From Chryseobacterium arthrosphaerae (lineage in GTDB: Bacteria; Bacteroidota; Bacteroidia; Flavobacteriales; Weeksellaceae), in NCBI RefSeq assembly GCF_001684965.1, contig NZ_MAYG01000001.1:1612001-1676000 (forward strand): a DNA stretch of 64,000 nt. Direction: 5' to 3'. Under the pieces are notes generated by a model that had not been told where the DNA came from, searched no databases, and saw only the letters and a list, made by a program, of their open reading frames with translations. A program made the position numbers and the translations under genes. Positions 16,249 through 25,320 of the stretch are shown piece by piece. The stretch's first letter is position 1. The number at the start of each line of letters is the position of its first letter.

Positions 16249-16860
16249 ATGGCAAAAATATTAAAAATTTATCCGGACAACCCACAGGAAAATCTTGTGA
16301 ATGAAGTCATTAAAACATTAAACAACGGCGGACTGATTATCTATCCTTCAGATACGATCTATGCCCTGGGCTGTAATATTTTTGATATAAAAGCCATGGA
16401 AAAACTGGCCCAGCTGAAAAAAACGAAGCTGGAAAAGGCCAAATTCTCAATCATCTGTAACGATCTGAGCCATCTTTCAGACTTTACAAGACCTATTGAA
16501 ACTTCAGTTTTCAGATTTCTGAAAAGCCACCTTCCGGGTCCGTTTACCTTTATCCTTGAAGCCAATAAAAGCCTGCCGCTGGCTTACAAAGGTCATAAAA
16601 CAATTGGTATCCGTGTTCCTGATCACCCGATTCCACAGCTTATCGTTGAAAAGCTGGGCCACCCTATCGCTTCTACCTCCATCAGGGATGATGATGAGAT
16701 CATTGAATATTCTACAGACCCTGAGCTGATTGCAGAAAAATATGATCATCTGGTAGACATTGTCATTGATTCAGGATATGGTGATAACGTAGCTTCCACT
16801 ATTGTGGATCTTACTTCAGGAGAACCGGAAGTTATCCGTCAGGGAAAAGGAATTATATAA
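16249..16860 (+). CDS. tsaC: L-threonylcarbamoyladenylate synthase (TsaC/YrdC/Sua5 family)
   Basis: A 203-residue enzyme making threonylcarbamoyl-AMP from threonine, bicarbonate and ATP, the first step of t6A modification in ANN-decoding tRNAs. GGLIIYPSDTIYALGCNI and KLAQLKKTKLEKAKFSIICN contain the conserved YPTDT/K-R binding residues (here YPSDT), with LPGPFTFIL, GIRVPDHP and the STSIRDDDE loop following. The ATG at 16249 is chosen; an in-frame TTG at 16234 falls before the promoter element. Its neighbour is the initiator tRNA array, which is divergent. Confidence 0.9.
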   Translation: MAKILKIYPDNPQENLVNEVIKTLNNGGLIIYPSDTIYALGCNIFDIKAMEKLAQLKKTKLEKAKFSIICNDLSHLSDFTRPIETSVFRFLKSHLPGPFTFILEANKSLPLAYKGHKTIGIRVPDHPIPQLIVEKLGHPIASTSIRDDDEIIEYSTDPELIAEKYDHLVDIVIDSGYGDNVASTIVDLTSGEPEVIRQGKGII

Positions 16861-16885
16861 TTCATCATCCAAAGTTGACGAGTGA

Positions 16886-17575
16886 ATGATGGGGCTTAAT
16901 GGGAAATATTCCACAGGAATTTTACTTACGTTTACGCTTTTGGCCGCAGTGATGCTTTACGGTTTCTCTGCTGTCAGTGCTTTTACAGGGATAAAAGGAA
17001 TTACATCCAACAATTTTCTGCTTACAAGAGTGATCATCTGGATGGTTTTGGGTGTCATATTTCTGTACAATCTGTTCATTGAAAAAGAACCTTTTTTACT
17101 AAAGAGGGAAAAACAATATTCAATAGCGTTTTATCTCAAAGCGGTTATAGGTTTATACCTTATTTGCATAGCTGGAGGTACTTTTCTGAATATCCTGATC
17201 AAGCTTTTAACAGATGAACAGACGAGCCATAAACTTGTTCAGCTCACATCGGTTTTTAAAAATGACTATTTTTTAATTATTTTTACATGTTTTACAGCAG
17301 GTGCTGTGGAAGAACTTCTGATGCGGGGATATATACAGCCGAGAATTGAAAAAATATACAGCAGTCCGATTATAGGAATCATCGTCTCTGCAATTTTATT
17401 CGGAATTCTTCACAGTACTTACGGAACAATAGGCCAGGTAGTTATTCCTTTCTTTATTGGAGCCGTTTTTGCTGCATTTTATAAACTTTATTCAAATATC
17501 AAAATTCTGATTATCTGCCATTTTATGATTGATTTTGTATCTCTGATGGCTATGAATTTTATCGGAATTAAATAG
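16886..17575 (+). CDS. CPBP family intramembrane metalloprotease (CAAX protease/ABI type)
   Basis: A 229-residue polytopic membrane protein with about six helices. The glutamyl-protease signature is complete: EELLMRG (EExxxR) after AGAV, FGILHST (FxxxH) and CHFMIDF in the last helix (HxxxD in place of HxxxN). Family members process prenylated or small peptides or act as immunity factors; the substrate here is unknown. It follows tsaC by 25 bases and precedes yaaA by 19, so these probably share a transcript. Confidence 0.87.
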   Translation: MMGLNGKYSTGILLTFTLLAAVMLYGFSAVSAFTGIKGITSNNFLLTRVIIWMVLGVIFLYNLFIEKEPFLLKREKQYSIAFYLKAVIGLYLICIAGGTFLNILIKLLTDEQTSHKLVQLTSVFKNDYFLIIFTCFTAGAVEELLMRGYIQPRIEKIYSSPIIGIIVSAILFGILHSTYGTIGQVVIPFFIGAVFAAFYKLYSNIKILIICHFMIDFVSLMAMNFIGIK

Positions 17576-17594
17576 TAATCTGTATTTTAATAGT

Positions 17595-18353
17595 ATGAAA
17601 ATTATAACATCTCCTGCGAAATTAATGAACGTAGAAACTACAACAGACCTGTTGAGATCTACCACCCCGAAATTCATTGAAGACGCTGCATTTATACAAT
17701 CTTATTTAAAGGAAAAATCTCCGAAATATCTTTCTGAGCTGATGGAAATATCACCCAAACTGGCTGATGAAAACTGGGAAAGAAACCAAAGATGGAAATC
17801 AAAACCTACGGCCAAAGAATCTGCCCCGGCGCTGTTTGCCTTTGCAGGTGAAGTATACAGAGGCCTGGATGCCAAAACGCTTGATAAAGATGCAGTAGAT
17901 TACCTGCAGAAAAACTACAGAATGCTTTCCGGATTGTACGGATTGCTGAAACCTTCTGACAAGGTTATGCTTTACAGGCTTGAAATGGGACGTCATTTTG
18001 AATTTGATCAGTACAAAAACCTTTACGAATTCTGGAGAGAAAAGATTACGGATCAGCTGAATTCTGAGATGAAAAAAGGAGAAATTCTTCTTCACCTTGC
18101 CAGCAATGAGTACGGAAAAGTAATTGACCGTAAAAAACTGAATCATCAGGTGATTGATTTTGATTTCTATGAGCTGAAAGAAGGCAAACTGAAAACGATC
18201 GTAGTGTATACCAAGCACGCCAGAGGTCTTGTTGTAAGGTTCTGTGCAGAAACCAATGCTAAAACCCTGGATGATGTAAAAGCCTTTAACTATGAAGGCT
18301 ACAGAATTGATGAAGAAAGATCAACAGATATAAAACTTGTTTTCACGAGGTAA
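17595..18353 (+). CDS. yaaA: Peroxide stress protein YaaA (UPF0246/DUF328)
   Basis: A 252-residue cytosolic protein of the YaaA family, which in E. coli lowers free iron and protects DNA and proteins during peroxide stress and binds DNA. MKIITSPAKLMN, FAGEVYRGLDAKTL, RMLSGLYGLLKPSD and NLYEFWREKITDQLN are family hallmarks, and the length is typical. The stop codon is directly followed by the ATG of the next gene (TAA-ATG), indicating an operon. Confidence 0.93.
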   Translation: MKIITSPAKLMNVETTTDLLRSTTPKFIEDAAFIQSYLKEKSPKYLSELMEISPKLADENWERNQRWKSKPTAKESAPALFAFAGEVYRGLDAKTLDKDAVDYLQKNYRMLSGLYGLLKPSDKVMLYRLEMGRHFEFDQYKNLYEFWREKITDQLNSEMKKGEILLHLASNEYGKVIDRKKLNHQVIDFDFYELKEGKLKTIVVYTKHARGLVVRFCAETNAKTLDDVKAFNYEGYRIDEERSTDIKLVFTR

Positions 18354-20198
18354 ATGAATATTCCAGAAATCCGAAATATTGTATTTCCCAAAACCTTACA
18401 ACTTATCTTTTCGATGAGTTTTATCATCGGCTGTGCTCAGAAAAAAGAAACATCGGTCAATGGGTTTCTGGACAATCATACTTTTAACAGCTGTTATGAA
18501 GATACAGTAAACTTTGAATCGGGAAACATTTTCTCTGTTACAAAATTTAAAAAAGCAGCGCAAAAGAACCGTAATTCTGTAAACCGTGACGGACTTTATT
18601 ATACCCGTGAATCCTATACGGAATACCTTCCGGATGGCCGAAAACTGTATCAGCAGTATTATAATGGCAATACAGATCCGGTAATCGAAAAGTTTCATTA
18701 CAGAAATGGTCTTCCCGTTCTGAGAGAATCCGTTGAGAAAAATATATACAGCTACAACTGGCTTTTCTATGATAAGGAGCATATTCTTCAGGAAGAAATA
18801 GATTATAAGATCGATGACAGGAAAGCATTTATTTATGAGGGGTATACAAAATACAGCCATTCTTCGGACAGTAAAAAAACTACGGTTAAAATCATTGATT
18901 ACAGCTATGATTCGTTAGCAAATCCTGAAGAAGAATATATTTTCGAGTTTCCTTTTCTCACCAAAAAAACACCGTTATATCAGACAAAAGTTCATCGCTA
19001 TCAATGGATGAATGGAACATATAAGCCTATTGACAGTAAAGATTACATCATTGAAAACCGGGATGTAACCTTCAGCTATGATAAAAACGGCTATCTGCTT
19101 TCAGAGATCTGGCTGGCCAATCATAATTCCCTGGAAAATAAAACCGAGTACTATTATTCTGAAGATTACCGGGAGCGTACCGAACAGCAATATCACATGC
19201 TTGGAACAGAAAAATCTACCAAAACCCTCCGGAAGTATGATGAGCACAACAACCTTATTTTTGAGCAAAGCATAGAGTATACAGGCCATCCTTTATATGC
19301 TGAAACTTTTGAATACGTTTATGATCAACAGGGAAACTGGATCTCAAAAAAACATTACAGACAAGACCCCGATGAAGGAGCCAGCAGCAAAAAGAAGCTG
19401 ATTGACTACGAATATCGTGAGATAAAATATTATACCCCGGATTCCAAACCAAAAAGCTTTACGCTCCCTGATTTTCCAAAAGAGGCTGAGAATATCAGAA
19501 CAGACATTCCAAAGGTATCCGGAGAAAAGCAGAGTACAATAGACGCCTTTCAGGATGCGGTAAAAAGTGGAAATTTTGATACTGAAATTACCCTGAAGAA
19601 AGCAAAAAGTCTCGAGGAATTTACTCCAGAATTCTGGACTTTAAAAGACAAACAGTTTGGAAATCTGGACAATACTCCTGAAGATGAAGCTGTCTGCGTC
19701 TACGAAACTCCTATTGAAGGGGATCTGGGATTCGCTCAGAGCCTGGCTGTTTATAAAAAGGAAGGTGAAAACTGGGTCCTGTGGCACCAGTCAACAAATC
19801 CTATCCTGTCTACCCAACATGGAGGAATGATGGGAAATCCTTATGAAGGAATCAGTATTAAAAACAAAACCATTATCGTCAGTCATTTCGGAGGAAGCCG
19901 GCAGAAGTGGCATTACACCCACAGATACAGATTCCAGAACAACAATTGGTACCTGATTGGTGCTTCCGTAAATGTTGGGGCACCATGTGATTATTTCCAG
20001 TCATTGGATTATAATCTTTCTACCGGAGATGCAGTATTTGACTATTCATCTGAAGACTGCAATAAAAACAATACGGTAAAAACGAAAAGCTGGAAGGAAA
20101 AAATCAACAAAAAAATACCTTCTCCTTTAATGGATGAATTTCAGGTCGGCGAAAATAAAATTGAATTAAAAAGTAAGAAAACAGAAATGTTTTATTAA
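18354..20198 (+). CDS. Lipoprotein of unknown function
   Basis: A 614-residue protein that I do not recognise. A hydrophobic N-terminus with lipobox-like FIIGC (Cys at about 27) suggests an outer-membrane or periplasmic lipoprotein. The middle is rich in tyrosine and contains short YD-like strands (YDKNGYLLSEIW, YDEHNNLIFEQS, YDQQGNWISKKHY), reminiscent of beta-hairpin repeats that track text-like 'key: value' folds in MORN/YD proteins. The C-terminal third (GDLGFAQSLAVYKKEGENWV ... IIVSHFGGSRQKWHY) looks like a separate beta-rich domain. The start abuts yaaA, and prmC begins five bases after its stop. Confidence 0.7.
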   Translation: MNIPEIRNIVFPKTLQLIFSMSFIIGCAQKKETSVNGFLDNHTFNSCYEDTVNFESGNIFSVTKFKKAAQKNRNSVNRDGLYYTRESYTEYLPDGRKLYQQYYNGNTDPVIEKFHYRNGLPVLRESVEKNIYSYNWLFYDKEHILQEEIDYKIDDRKAFIYEGYTKYSHSSDSKKTTVKIIDYSYDSLANPEEEYIFEFPFLTKKTPLYQTKVHRYQWMNGTYKPIDSKDYIIENRDVTFSYDKNGYLLSEIWLANHNSLENKTEYYYSEDYRERTEQQYHMLGTEKSTKTLRKYDEHNNLIFEQSIEYTGHPLYAETFEYVYDQQGNWISKKHYRQDPDEGASSKKKLIDYEYREIKYYTPDSKPKSFTLPDFPKEAENIRTDIPKVSGEKQSTIDAFQDAVKSGNFDTEITLKKAKSLEEFTPEFWTLKDKQFGNLDNTPEDEAVCVYETPIEGDLGFAQSLAVYKKEGENWVLWHQSTNPILSTQHGGMMGNPYEGISIKNKTIIVSHFGGSRQKWHYTHRYRFQNNNWYLIGASVNVGAPCDYFQSLDYNLSTGDAVFDYSSEDCNKNNTVKTKSWKEKINKKIPSPLMDEFQVGENKIELKSKKTEMFY

Positions 20199-20203
20199 AT
20201 ACA

Positions 20204-21049
20204 ATGACAGTATCAGAACTTAAAGCAAATTTCTCATCACAGCTTTCAGACCTTTATACCGCATCAGAAAATGCGTTTATCTTTCAGATGTTTGCTCAAA
20301 ATATCCTGGAATTAAATACGGTCCAGCAACGCCAACTGGCAGATCAGGAAATTTCCTCAGAGAATGAAGAGAAATTTTCCCATATCATTTCGGAATTAAA
20401 AACAGGAAGACCTTACCTTCAGATTCTGGGTGAAACTGAATTTTACGGAATGAAATTCTTTGTGGATGAAAATGTACTGATCCCCCGCCCGGAAACAGAG
20501 GAATTGCTTGAGATAGCCATCCGTGAAATAAAAAAAGTACAGAGCTCTCAAGTTTTAAAGATTCTTGATATCGGAACCGGAAGCGGGGTCATACCATTGG
20601 TACTGAAAAAATATTTTCCGGAAGCCGAAGTTTCATCCATAGATTTTTCTGAAAAAGCGCTGAAAACTGCGAAAAAAAATGCAGATTATCATCAGCTGTC
20701 GGTTAATTTCATCCATGCAGATTATCTTCACTTTGAACTTCAGGAAAAATATGATATCATTATTTCAAATCCGCCCTATATAGGAATTGAAGAAGAAATT
20801 GAAATTGCGGACTCTGTGAAAGAATTTGAACCTAAAATGGCCCTTTTCTCCCCTACCGCCGATTCCCTGATCTTTTACAGAAAAATTGCAGAAGATGCCA
20901 GAGAGCACCTGAATGACAGCGGACTTCTCTTTTTAGAGATCAACCAGAAATTAGGCCCGGAAACCCTGAAGCTTTATCAGGATTTCTCTGATGCTCAATT
21001 ACTGAAAGACCTATCTGAAAATGACAGGTTTATTTATGGAAAAAAATAA
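20204..21049 (+). CDS. prmC: Peptide chain release factor N5-glutamine methyltransferase
   Basis: A 281-residue SAM-dependent enzyme that methylates the GGQ glutamine of release factors. The N-terminal helical domain is followed by VLIPRPETEELLEI, the SAM motif ILDIGTGSGVIPL and the catalytic ISNPPYIG. Length and motif spacing are those of PrmC/HemK. It follows the lipoprotein gene by five bases and precedes DUF4180 by 16, in a tsaC-yaaA-prmC plus-strand run. Confidence 0.93.
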   Translation: MTVSELKANFSSQLSDLYTASENAFIFQMFAQNILELNTVQQRQLADQEISSENEEKFSHIISELKTGRPYLQILGETEFYGMKFFVDENVLIPRPETEELLEIAIREIKKVQSSQVLKILDIGTGSGVIPLVLKKYFPEAEVSSIDFSEKALKTAKKNADYHQLSVNFIHADYLHFELQEKYDIIISNPPYIGIEEEIEIADSVKEFEPKMALFSPTADSLIFYRKIAEDAREHLNDSGLLFLEINQKLGPETLKLYQDFSDAQLLKDLSENDRFIYGKK

Positions 21050-21065
21050 ATAATCACTAAACACC

Positions 21066-21425
21066 ATGAAAATCAAATCACACGAGGTCAACTCTATAAA
21101 AATAGCGGAAATTGTTTCCGGTGAAATCATCATTCAATCTGCACAGGACGGGCTGGATCTTATGGGAAATGTGTATTATCAGGGATTTGACAAAGTTATC
21201 CTTCATGAAAAAAACATTACCCCTGAATTCTTTGATCTGAAAACCGGAATTGCCGGGGAAATTCTTCAGAAATTTTCAAATTACCGTATAGGGCTGGCCA
21301 TCGTTGGCGACTTCAGCAAATATGAAAGCAAGAGTATAAAGGATTTTATTTTCGAAAGTAATACAACAAAACATGTGAATTTTGTGGGAACTTTAGAAGA
21401 AGCCCTGACAACTTTCAAGCACTGA
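21066..21425 (+). CDS. DUF4180 domain-containing protein
   Basis: A 119-residue cytosolic protein matching the DUF4180 pattern: SAQDGLDLMGNVYYQGFDKV, ILHEKNITPEFFDLKTGIAG, EILQKFSNYRIGLAIVGDFS and a C-terminal ESNTTKHVNFVGTLEEAL. The family resembles SpoIIAA-like folds and has no established biochemical role. It is the last gene of the plus-strand run. Confidence 0.87.
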   Translation: MKIKSHEVNSIKIAEIVSGEIIIQSAQDGLDLMGNVYYQGFDKVILHEKNITPEFFDLKTGIAGEILQKFSNYRIGLAIVGDFSKYESKSIKDFIFESNTTKHVNFVGTLEEALTTFKH

Positions 21426-21463
21426 CAACAGATAAAAAATCAATCATATACATCATTAAGATT

Positions 21464-21538
21464 CCAGGGAATGACAAGGCACAATAGATCTTTATTGAAA
21501 ACCCAGCACTGAGAATTTCTGCTCTTGTCATTCCTGAG
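21464..21538. repeat. Inverted repeat around GGAATGACAAG
   Basis: CCAGGGAATGACAAG (21464-21478) pairs with CTTGTCATTCCTGAGG (21523-21538), 13 base pairs with one bulge and a 44-base loop, between converging genes. It resembles short palindromic repeats scattered in other genomes; only one copy is seen here. Confidence 0.45.
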
Positions 21539-21558
21539 GAACCCTTACTTCATATGTT

Positions 21559-22554
21559 TTAATTTTGAGGATTCGTATTTTTTTGGTTAAAATATTCAAT
21601 GGCGTCTTCTATGGCCTTATCAACAGGCTGATACTGAAGTCCAAGTTCTTGTGAAGACTTACGGTTAGAATAATAATTATTGATCTGAAGCGCTTTCATA
21701 TTTGATGTGCTGAGGCTGGTTCTGATCTTCAGTTTTCTCAGCCCGTCGCCCAACAATCCCAAAAAGCTCAGCACCCTATCCGGAATCGGGATCATTACCG
21801 GAGTCTGACCTGTAATTTTGTTTATCTTTTTAAAAAATTCTCTATAGGTTAAGTTTTCATTTGCCAGAAGGTATTTTTCCCCGGTTTTTCCGTGTAATAC
21901 AGCTTGTAAAATTCCCTGGGCGACATCTTCTGCATGAACAAAGTTTTTACCCCCTTTCGGATAGAAAATCACCTTCTTTTTCCAGGCCCAGAATATAATT
22001 TTTCCTGAACTGGGTTTATGATCATAGGCTCCGATCATAAAAGTGGGATTCAAAATAATTATCTCCATGTTTTTACCCTGTTCCAGAAGATAGTCTTCGG
22101 TCTCCAGTTTAGTCTGGGCATAGAATGAATGGGTGAAAGGATAAAGCTGTGGCGCGTCTTCAGTTCCCCAGAAAGCCGTATTCCCGTATCCTAAGGTATT
22201 GGCTGTGCTTACAAACAGAAACTTCCTGATGCCTGCTGCCTCTGCCTGCTTAAACAGGTGCACTGTCAGGTCATAGTTGACCTTTTTATACGCTTCATAG
22301 CTGAGCAGATCCTGACGGGTTTCCGCAGCAATATGAATGAAATGATCAACCTCTATGAGAAATGATGAAAGATCGGATGAAAAATCAGTTTCAACCAGTT
22401 TCAGATTCTCGCTTTCTTCGCCCATCCAGCCGCTTTTCTTGCGCACCAGAGCAATAACAGAATAACCATCTTGTAATAATTTTATGATAACATGAGTTCC
22501 CAAAAGTCCGGTAGCACCGGTTACACACACTTTTTTCATAAGTTCAGTATTCAT
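21559..22554 (-). CDS. NAD-dependent epimerase/dehydratase family protein
   Basis: About 331 residues of extended short-chain dehydrogenase fold. The N-terminal Rossmann motif VCVTGATGLLGTHV binds NAD(P), FLFVSTANTLG and SFYAQTKLETEDYLL supply the catalytic Ser and YxxxK. It resembles dihydroflavonol-reductase-like proteins; the substrate is unknown. ATGs at 22569, 22554 and 22539 are all possible; 22554 or 22539 keeps a normal Rossmann start. It lies 45 bases after the classical SDR gene, a probable operon. Confidence 0.85.
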   Translation of the reverse strand: MNTELMKKVCVTGATGLLGTHVIIKLLQDGYSVIALVRKKSGWMGEESENLKLVETDFSSDLSSFLIEVDHFIHIAAETRQDLLSYEAYKKVNYDLTVHLFKQAEAAGIRKFLFVSTANTLGYGNTAFWGTEDAPQLYPFTHSFYAQTKLETEDYLLEQGKNMEIIILNPTFMIGAYDHKPSSGKIIFWAWKKKVIFYPKGGKNFVHAEDVAQGILQAVLHGKTGEKYLLANENLTYREFFKKINKITGQTPVMIPIPDRVLSFLGLLGDGLRKLKIRTSLSTSNMKALQINNYYSNRKSSQELGLQYQPVDKAIEDAIEYFNQKNTNPQN

Positions 22555-22599
22555 TTTTGCCCAAAGCAATATACAACCATCCTCCTCAACAATACCTGT

Positions 22600-23385
22600 T
22601 TATGCTTCAATTTCTCTTTTGATGGCCTGTGTCATCAGCGGAAGCTTGATCCATATCGGTAAGATCTTCATCACCAGCCAGCTGACCGGGTTTACCATGA
22701 TCACGGAATCTTTTTTGAACAGCTGATGAATGCTGTAAGATGCCACTTTATCAGGATTTAAAAGGGTCAGTCTTCCCCAAAATCCCTGTTTTTCAATTCT
22801 TTTGCAGACATCCGTATTGGTTTTCATGGCTCCGGGATTCACAACGCTTACAAAGACATTGGTATCTTTCAGTTCTTCGTGCAGACCTCTGGAAAACGAA
22901 TGGATAAACGTTTTGGAAGCAGGATATACTGTTTTAAAACCTATCGGGGAAAAAGCAGCCATACTCGAAACATTTAAAATAAAGGCTTTGGGCTGTCTTA
23001 AAAGGTTGGGCAAAAGCTGATGGGTAATAAGTGATGTAGCCGTCACATTTACCTGTAAGATGGTATTGATATAATCTGAAGTTGCTTCAGTAAATTTCTT
23101 GGTTCCTCCCAATCCTGCATTATTGATCAGGATATGAATTTCAAAAGACCGGTTTAGCCATTCCGTAAGCTTCATCACATTTTCATTCACAGAAAGATCC
23201 ACTTCATAGTAATGAGCTTTGATATGGTAATGGTCTTCAAGTTCCCGGGAAAGTTCCTTCAGATTCTGATCCGGAAGACTTACCAGGATCACATTGATAT
23301 TTTTCTTTGCCAGGTTTTCTGCAAATGCTTTTCCCAAACCCTGGCTTGCTCCCGTGACCACAGCGTATGATTCTTTGGTATCCAT
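22600..23385 (-). CDS. SDR family NAD(P)-dependent oxidoreductase
   Basis: A 261-residue classical short-chain dehydrogenase. TGASQGLGKAFA is the cofactor loop, NNAGLGG the structural motif and SSMAAF plus YPASKTFIHSFS the catalytic Ser and YxxxK. It is close to the 'SDR with C-terminal hydrophobic tail' group that includes keto-reductases; the last ~30 residues (VMVNPVSWLVMKILPIWIKL) are hydrophobic and may associate with membrane. It leads the epimerase gene and has a TAGCTTTG promoter element upstream. Confidence 0.87.
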   Translation of the reverse strand: MDTKESYAVVTGASQGLGKAFAENLAKKNINVILVSLPDQNLKELSRELEDHYHIKAHYYEVDLSVNENVMKLTEWLNRSFEIHILINNAGLGGTKKFTEATSDYINTILQVNVTATSLITHQLLPNLLRQPKAFILNVSSMAAFSPIGFKTVYPASKTFIHSFSRGLHEELKDTNVFVSVVNPGAMKTNTDVCKRIEKQGFWGRLTLLNPDKVASYSIHQLFKKDSVIMVNPVSWLVMKILPIWIKLPLMTQAIKREIEA

Positions 23386-23404
23386 AAATTTAAATTTTAC
23401 GGTA

Positions 23405-23412
23405 CAAAGCTA
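23405..23412 (-). promoter_or_regulatory. Putative promoter -7 element (TAGCTTTG) for the SDR/epimerase pair
   Basis: TAnnTTTG consensus on the minus strand, 20 bases upstream of the SDR start. Confidence 0.6.
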
Positions 23413-23544
23413 TTGAGGAAAAGAGGTTTTAATGTTCCGGATTATCTGAACGAACCGATTTTCAACTTAAAAACAAATAAAAAATATATTACTGAAAATC
23501 AATCGTTTAAAAACGTAAAAAAGTAAAACTTTATAAACCCGGAC

Positions 23545-24633
23545 TTATTTCCTGAACTCGGAAGGGGTCTGCCCGGTCAGTTTTTTAAAGGTTGTATTGA
23601 ATGAGGTCTTGGAATTGAATCCGGATTCATAGGCAATTCCTAAAATGGATAATTTACTGTTGGTTTCTTTCAGGAGTTTCTTGGCCTGTTCAACTCTGAA
23701 CTCATTAACGTATTGAAAAAAGTTCTTTTCAAAACCGGTATTGATGACGTATGAGAGATGATGGGTGGAAACGGATAACATTTCGGCCAGTCTGATCAGG
23801 TTCAGTTCGCTGTCAAGATAAGGCTTCCGGGTTTCCATAAGGTTTTCGAGTGCTGCTTTAATTTTGGCCAGTTCTTCATCTGAAATAAGCTTTTTTTTCA
23901 CTTCTTCAGGATCGGAATCTTCATTGATAGAGATCAGCTCTTCCCTTTGCTTTTCTTCCAGAGGATAGATTTCTTTCTGCTTCAGTGAATAATATCCTAC
24001 ACAATAGATAACCAGCAAAAAAACCGTATTGATAAAAAAGTTCAAAGATCTCGGATCATAAAACAGATTATAGATCACATAGATGATATTCACGGTGAGA
24101 AGGATGAGGATAATATATTCCAGCCAGTTCAGGTCAATCCCTTCTGTATTGGAAGAAAACTGCTGGATCTTCCGCTGGTGCTTTCTGATGGTAACATAAG
24201 ACAGTCCTGTATAAAACAATGCCTGGATCAGGATAAGGATAACGCTCAATGATCCGAAAACAGTCCCGATGTTTAAAGCAATACATATAAGACAGATCAG
24301 AAAGGCAGCAGGAAACAGCAGAAATTTAAGGTCTGTTATTTTGAATCTGAAAGAAGGATTGGTGTAAAACAATACACTGAAGTAAAAGAAGACCGGCGTA
24401 AGAAACTGTATAAACCGGACCGGAAGTAAGGAATGGAACTCTATGGGGGATCCTGTAACTAAAAGCAGAATCTCATCCATCCAGAAAGTGGACCACAGAA
24501 AAAGGAATATCCCGAACCAGAAATTGGCTTTCCTGTTTACCTTTAAGGGATTTGCCAGCTTCAGTAAAGACAGCAAAACCAATGAACCATAGATAAGTAT
24601 CACGATGAAACTGTTGAATTCTGATGTGTTCAT
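23545..24633 (-). CDS. Membrane-anchored AraC family transcriptional regulator
   Basis: A 362-residue protein with six to seven hydrophobic helices in the first ~220 residues and an AraC-type double helix-turn-helix at the C-terminus (LNLIRLAEMLSVSTHHLSYV and LSILGIAYESGFNSKTSFNT then FKKLTGQTPSEF). This 7TM-like plus AraC layout is frequent in Bacteroidota. It is divergent in function from the SDR pair but on the same strand; the signal is unknown. Confidence 0.88.
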   Translation of the reverse strand: MNTSEFNSFIVILIYGSLVLLSLLKLANPLKVNRKANFWFGIFLFLWSTFWMDEILLLVTGSPIEFHSLLPVRFIQFLTPVFFYFSVLFYTNPSFRFKITDLKFLLFPAAFLICLICIALNIGTVFGSLSVILILIQALFYTGLSYVTIRKHQRKIQQFSSNTEGIDLNWLEYIILILLTVNIIYVIYNLFYDPRSLNFFINTVFLLVIYCVGYYSLKQKEIYPLEEKQREELISINEDSDPEEVKKKLISDEELAKIKAALENLMETRKPYLDSELNLIRLAEMLSVSTHHLSYVINTGFEKNFFQYVNEFRVEQAKKLLKETNSKLSILGIAYESGFNSKTSFNTTFKKLTGQTPSEFRK

Positions 24634-24666
24634 TGGTGTTGATATTGTACAATTAAAATTAACTTT

Positions 24667-25308
24667 TTATCTTATTTTTTTCCTGACAAAAATCTGATAC
24701 GCCAGATAAATCAGCGGAAGTGACATGGCTCCTAAAAACAGGATATTGCTCATCGCCTGTTGCGGATGCAGTGCAATAGAATAAACAAGCCCGAAAAAGG
24801 CTCCTCCCAGGTGTGCTGCATGCCCCAGATTGTCCCATTGCTTCGGATTCAGCATCATATAAACGGAATATCCGAAATACAAAGTTCCGAAAAGCCATCC
24901 CGGCAGAAAGTTGACACTGATCTCATTGGGTGCCATGGCTATGGAAGCAAATATGATTCCCGACACAGCTCCTGACGCTCCGATGGCCGAATACCACGGC
25001 TGCTTTTTATAGATCATCAGGCTGAAAAGATTTCCAAGGATCATAGAACCAAAATAAATGATCAGAAAACCTATATTACCAAAAAAGACCGTTACGGCAG
25101 CCTGAAAGAAATATAAGGAAAGCATATTGAAGAACAAGTGCATAAAATCGGCATGCAGGAATCCTGAACTGATCAGCCTTATATACTCTTTCCTGTTTTC
25201 AATAGCCCCTACATTGAATTTATATTTTTCAAATAAAGCCATATCATTGAAGCCCCTGTAACTGAAGATACAGGTTGCGGCAATAATGACTAAAACGGGT
25301 ATACTCAT
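24667..25308 (-). CDS. Rhomboid family intramembrane serine protease
   Basis: A 213-residue, six-helix membrane protease. HLFFNML carries the conserved asparagine, IGASGAVSG the nucleophile Ser at 112, and HAAHLGGAFFG the catalytic His (about 166). The catalytic dyad is complete. It cleaves membrane helices of unknown substrates. It lies 12 bases after the parC stop and could share that transcript. Confidence 0.92.
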   Translation of the reverse strand: MSIPVLVIIAATCIFSYRGFNDMALFEKYKFNVGAIENRKEYIRLISSGFLHADFMHLFFNMLSLYFFQAAVTVFFGNIGFLIIYFGSMILGNLFSLMIYKKQPWYSAIGASGAVSGIIFASIAMAPNEISVNFLPGWLFGTLYFGYSVYMMLNPKQWDNLGHAAHLGGAFFGLVYSIALHPQQAMSNILFLGAMSLPLIYLAYQIFVRKKIR

Positions 25309-25320
25309 AATTTTTTATTC

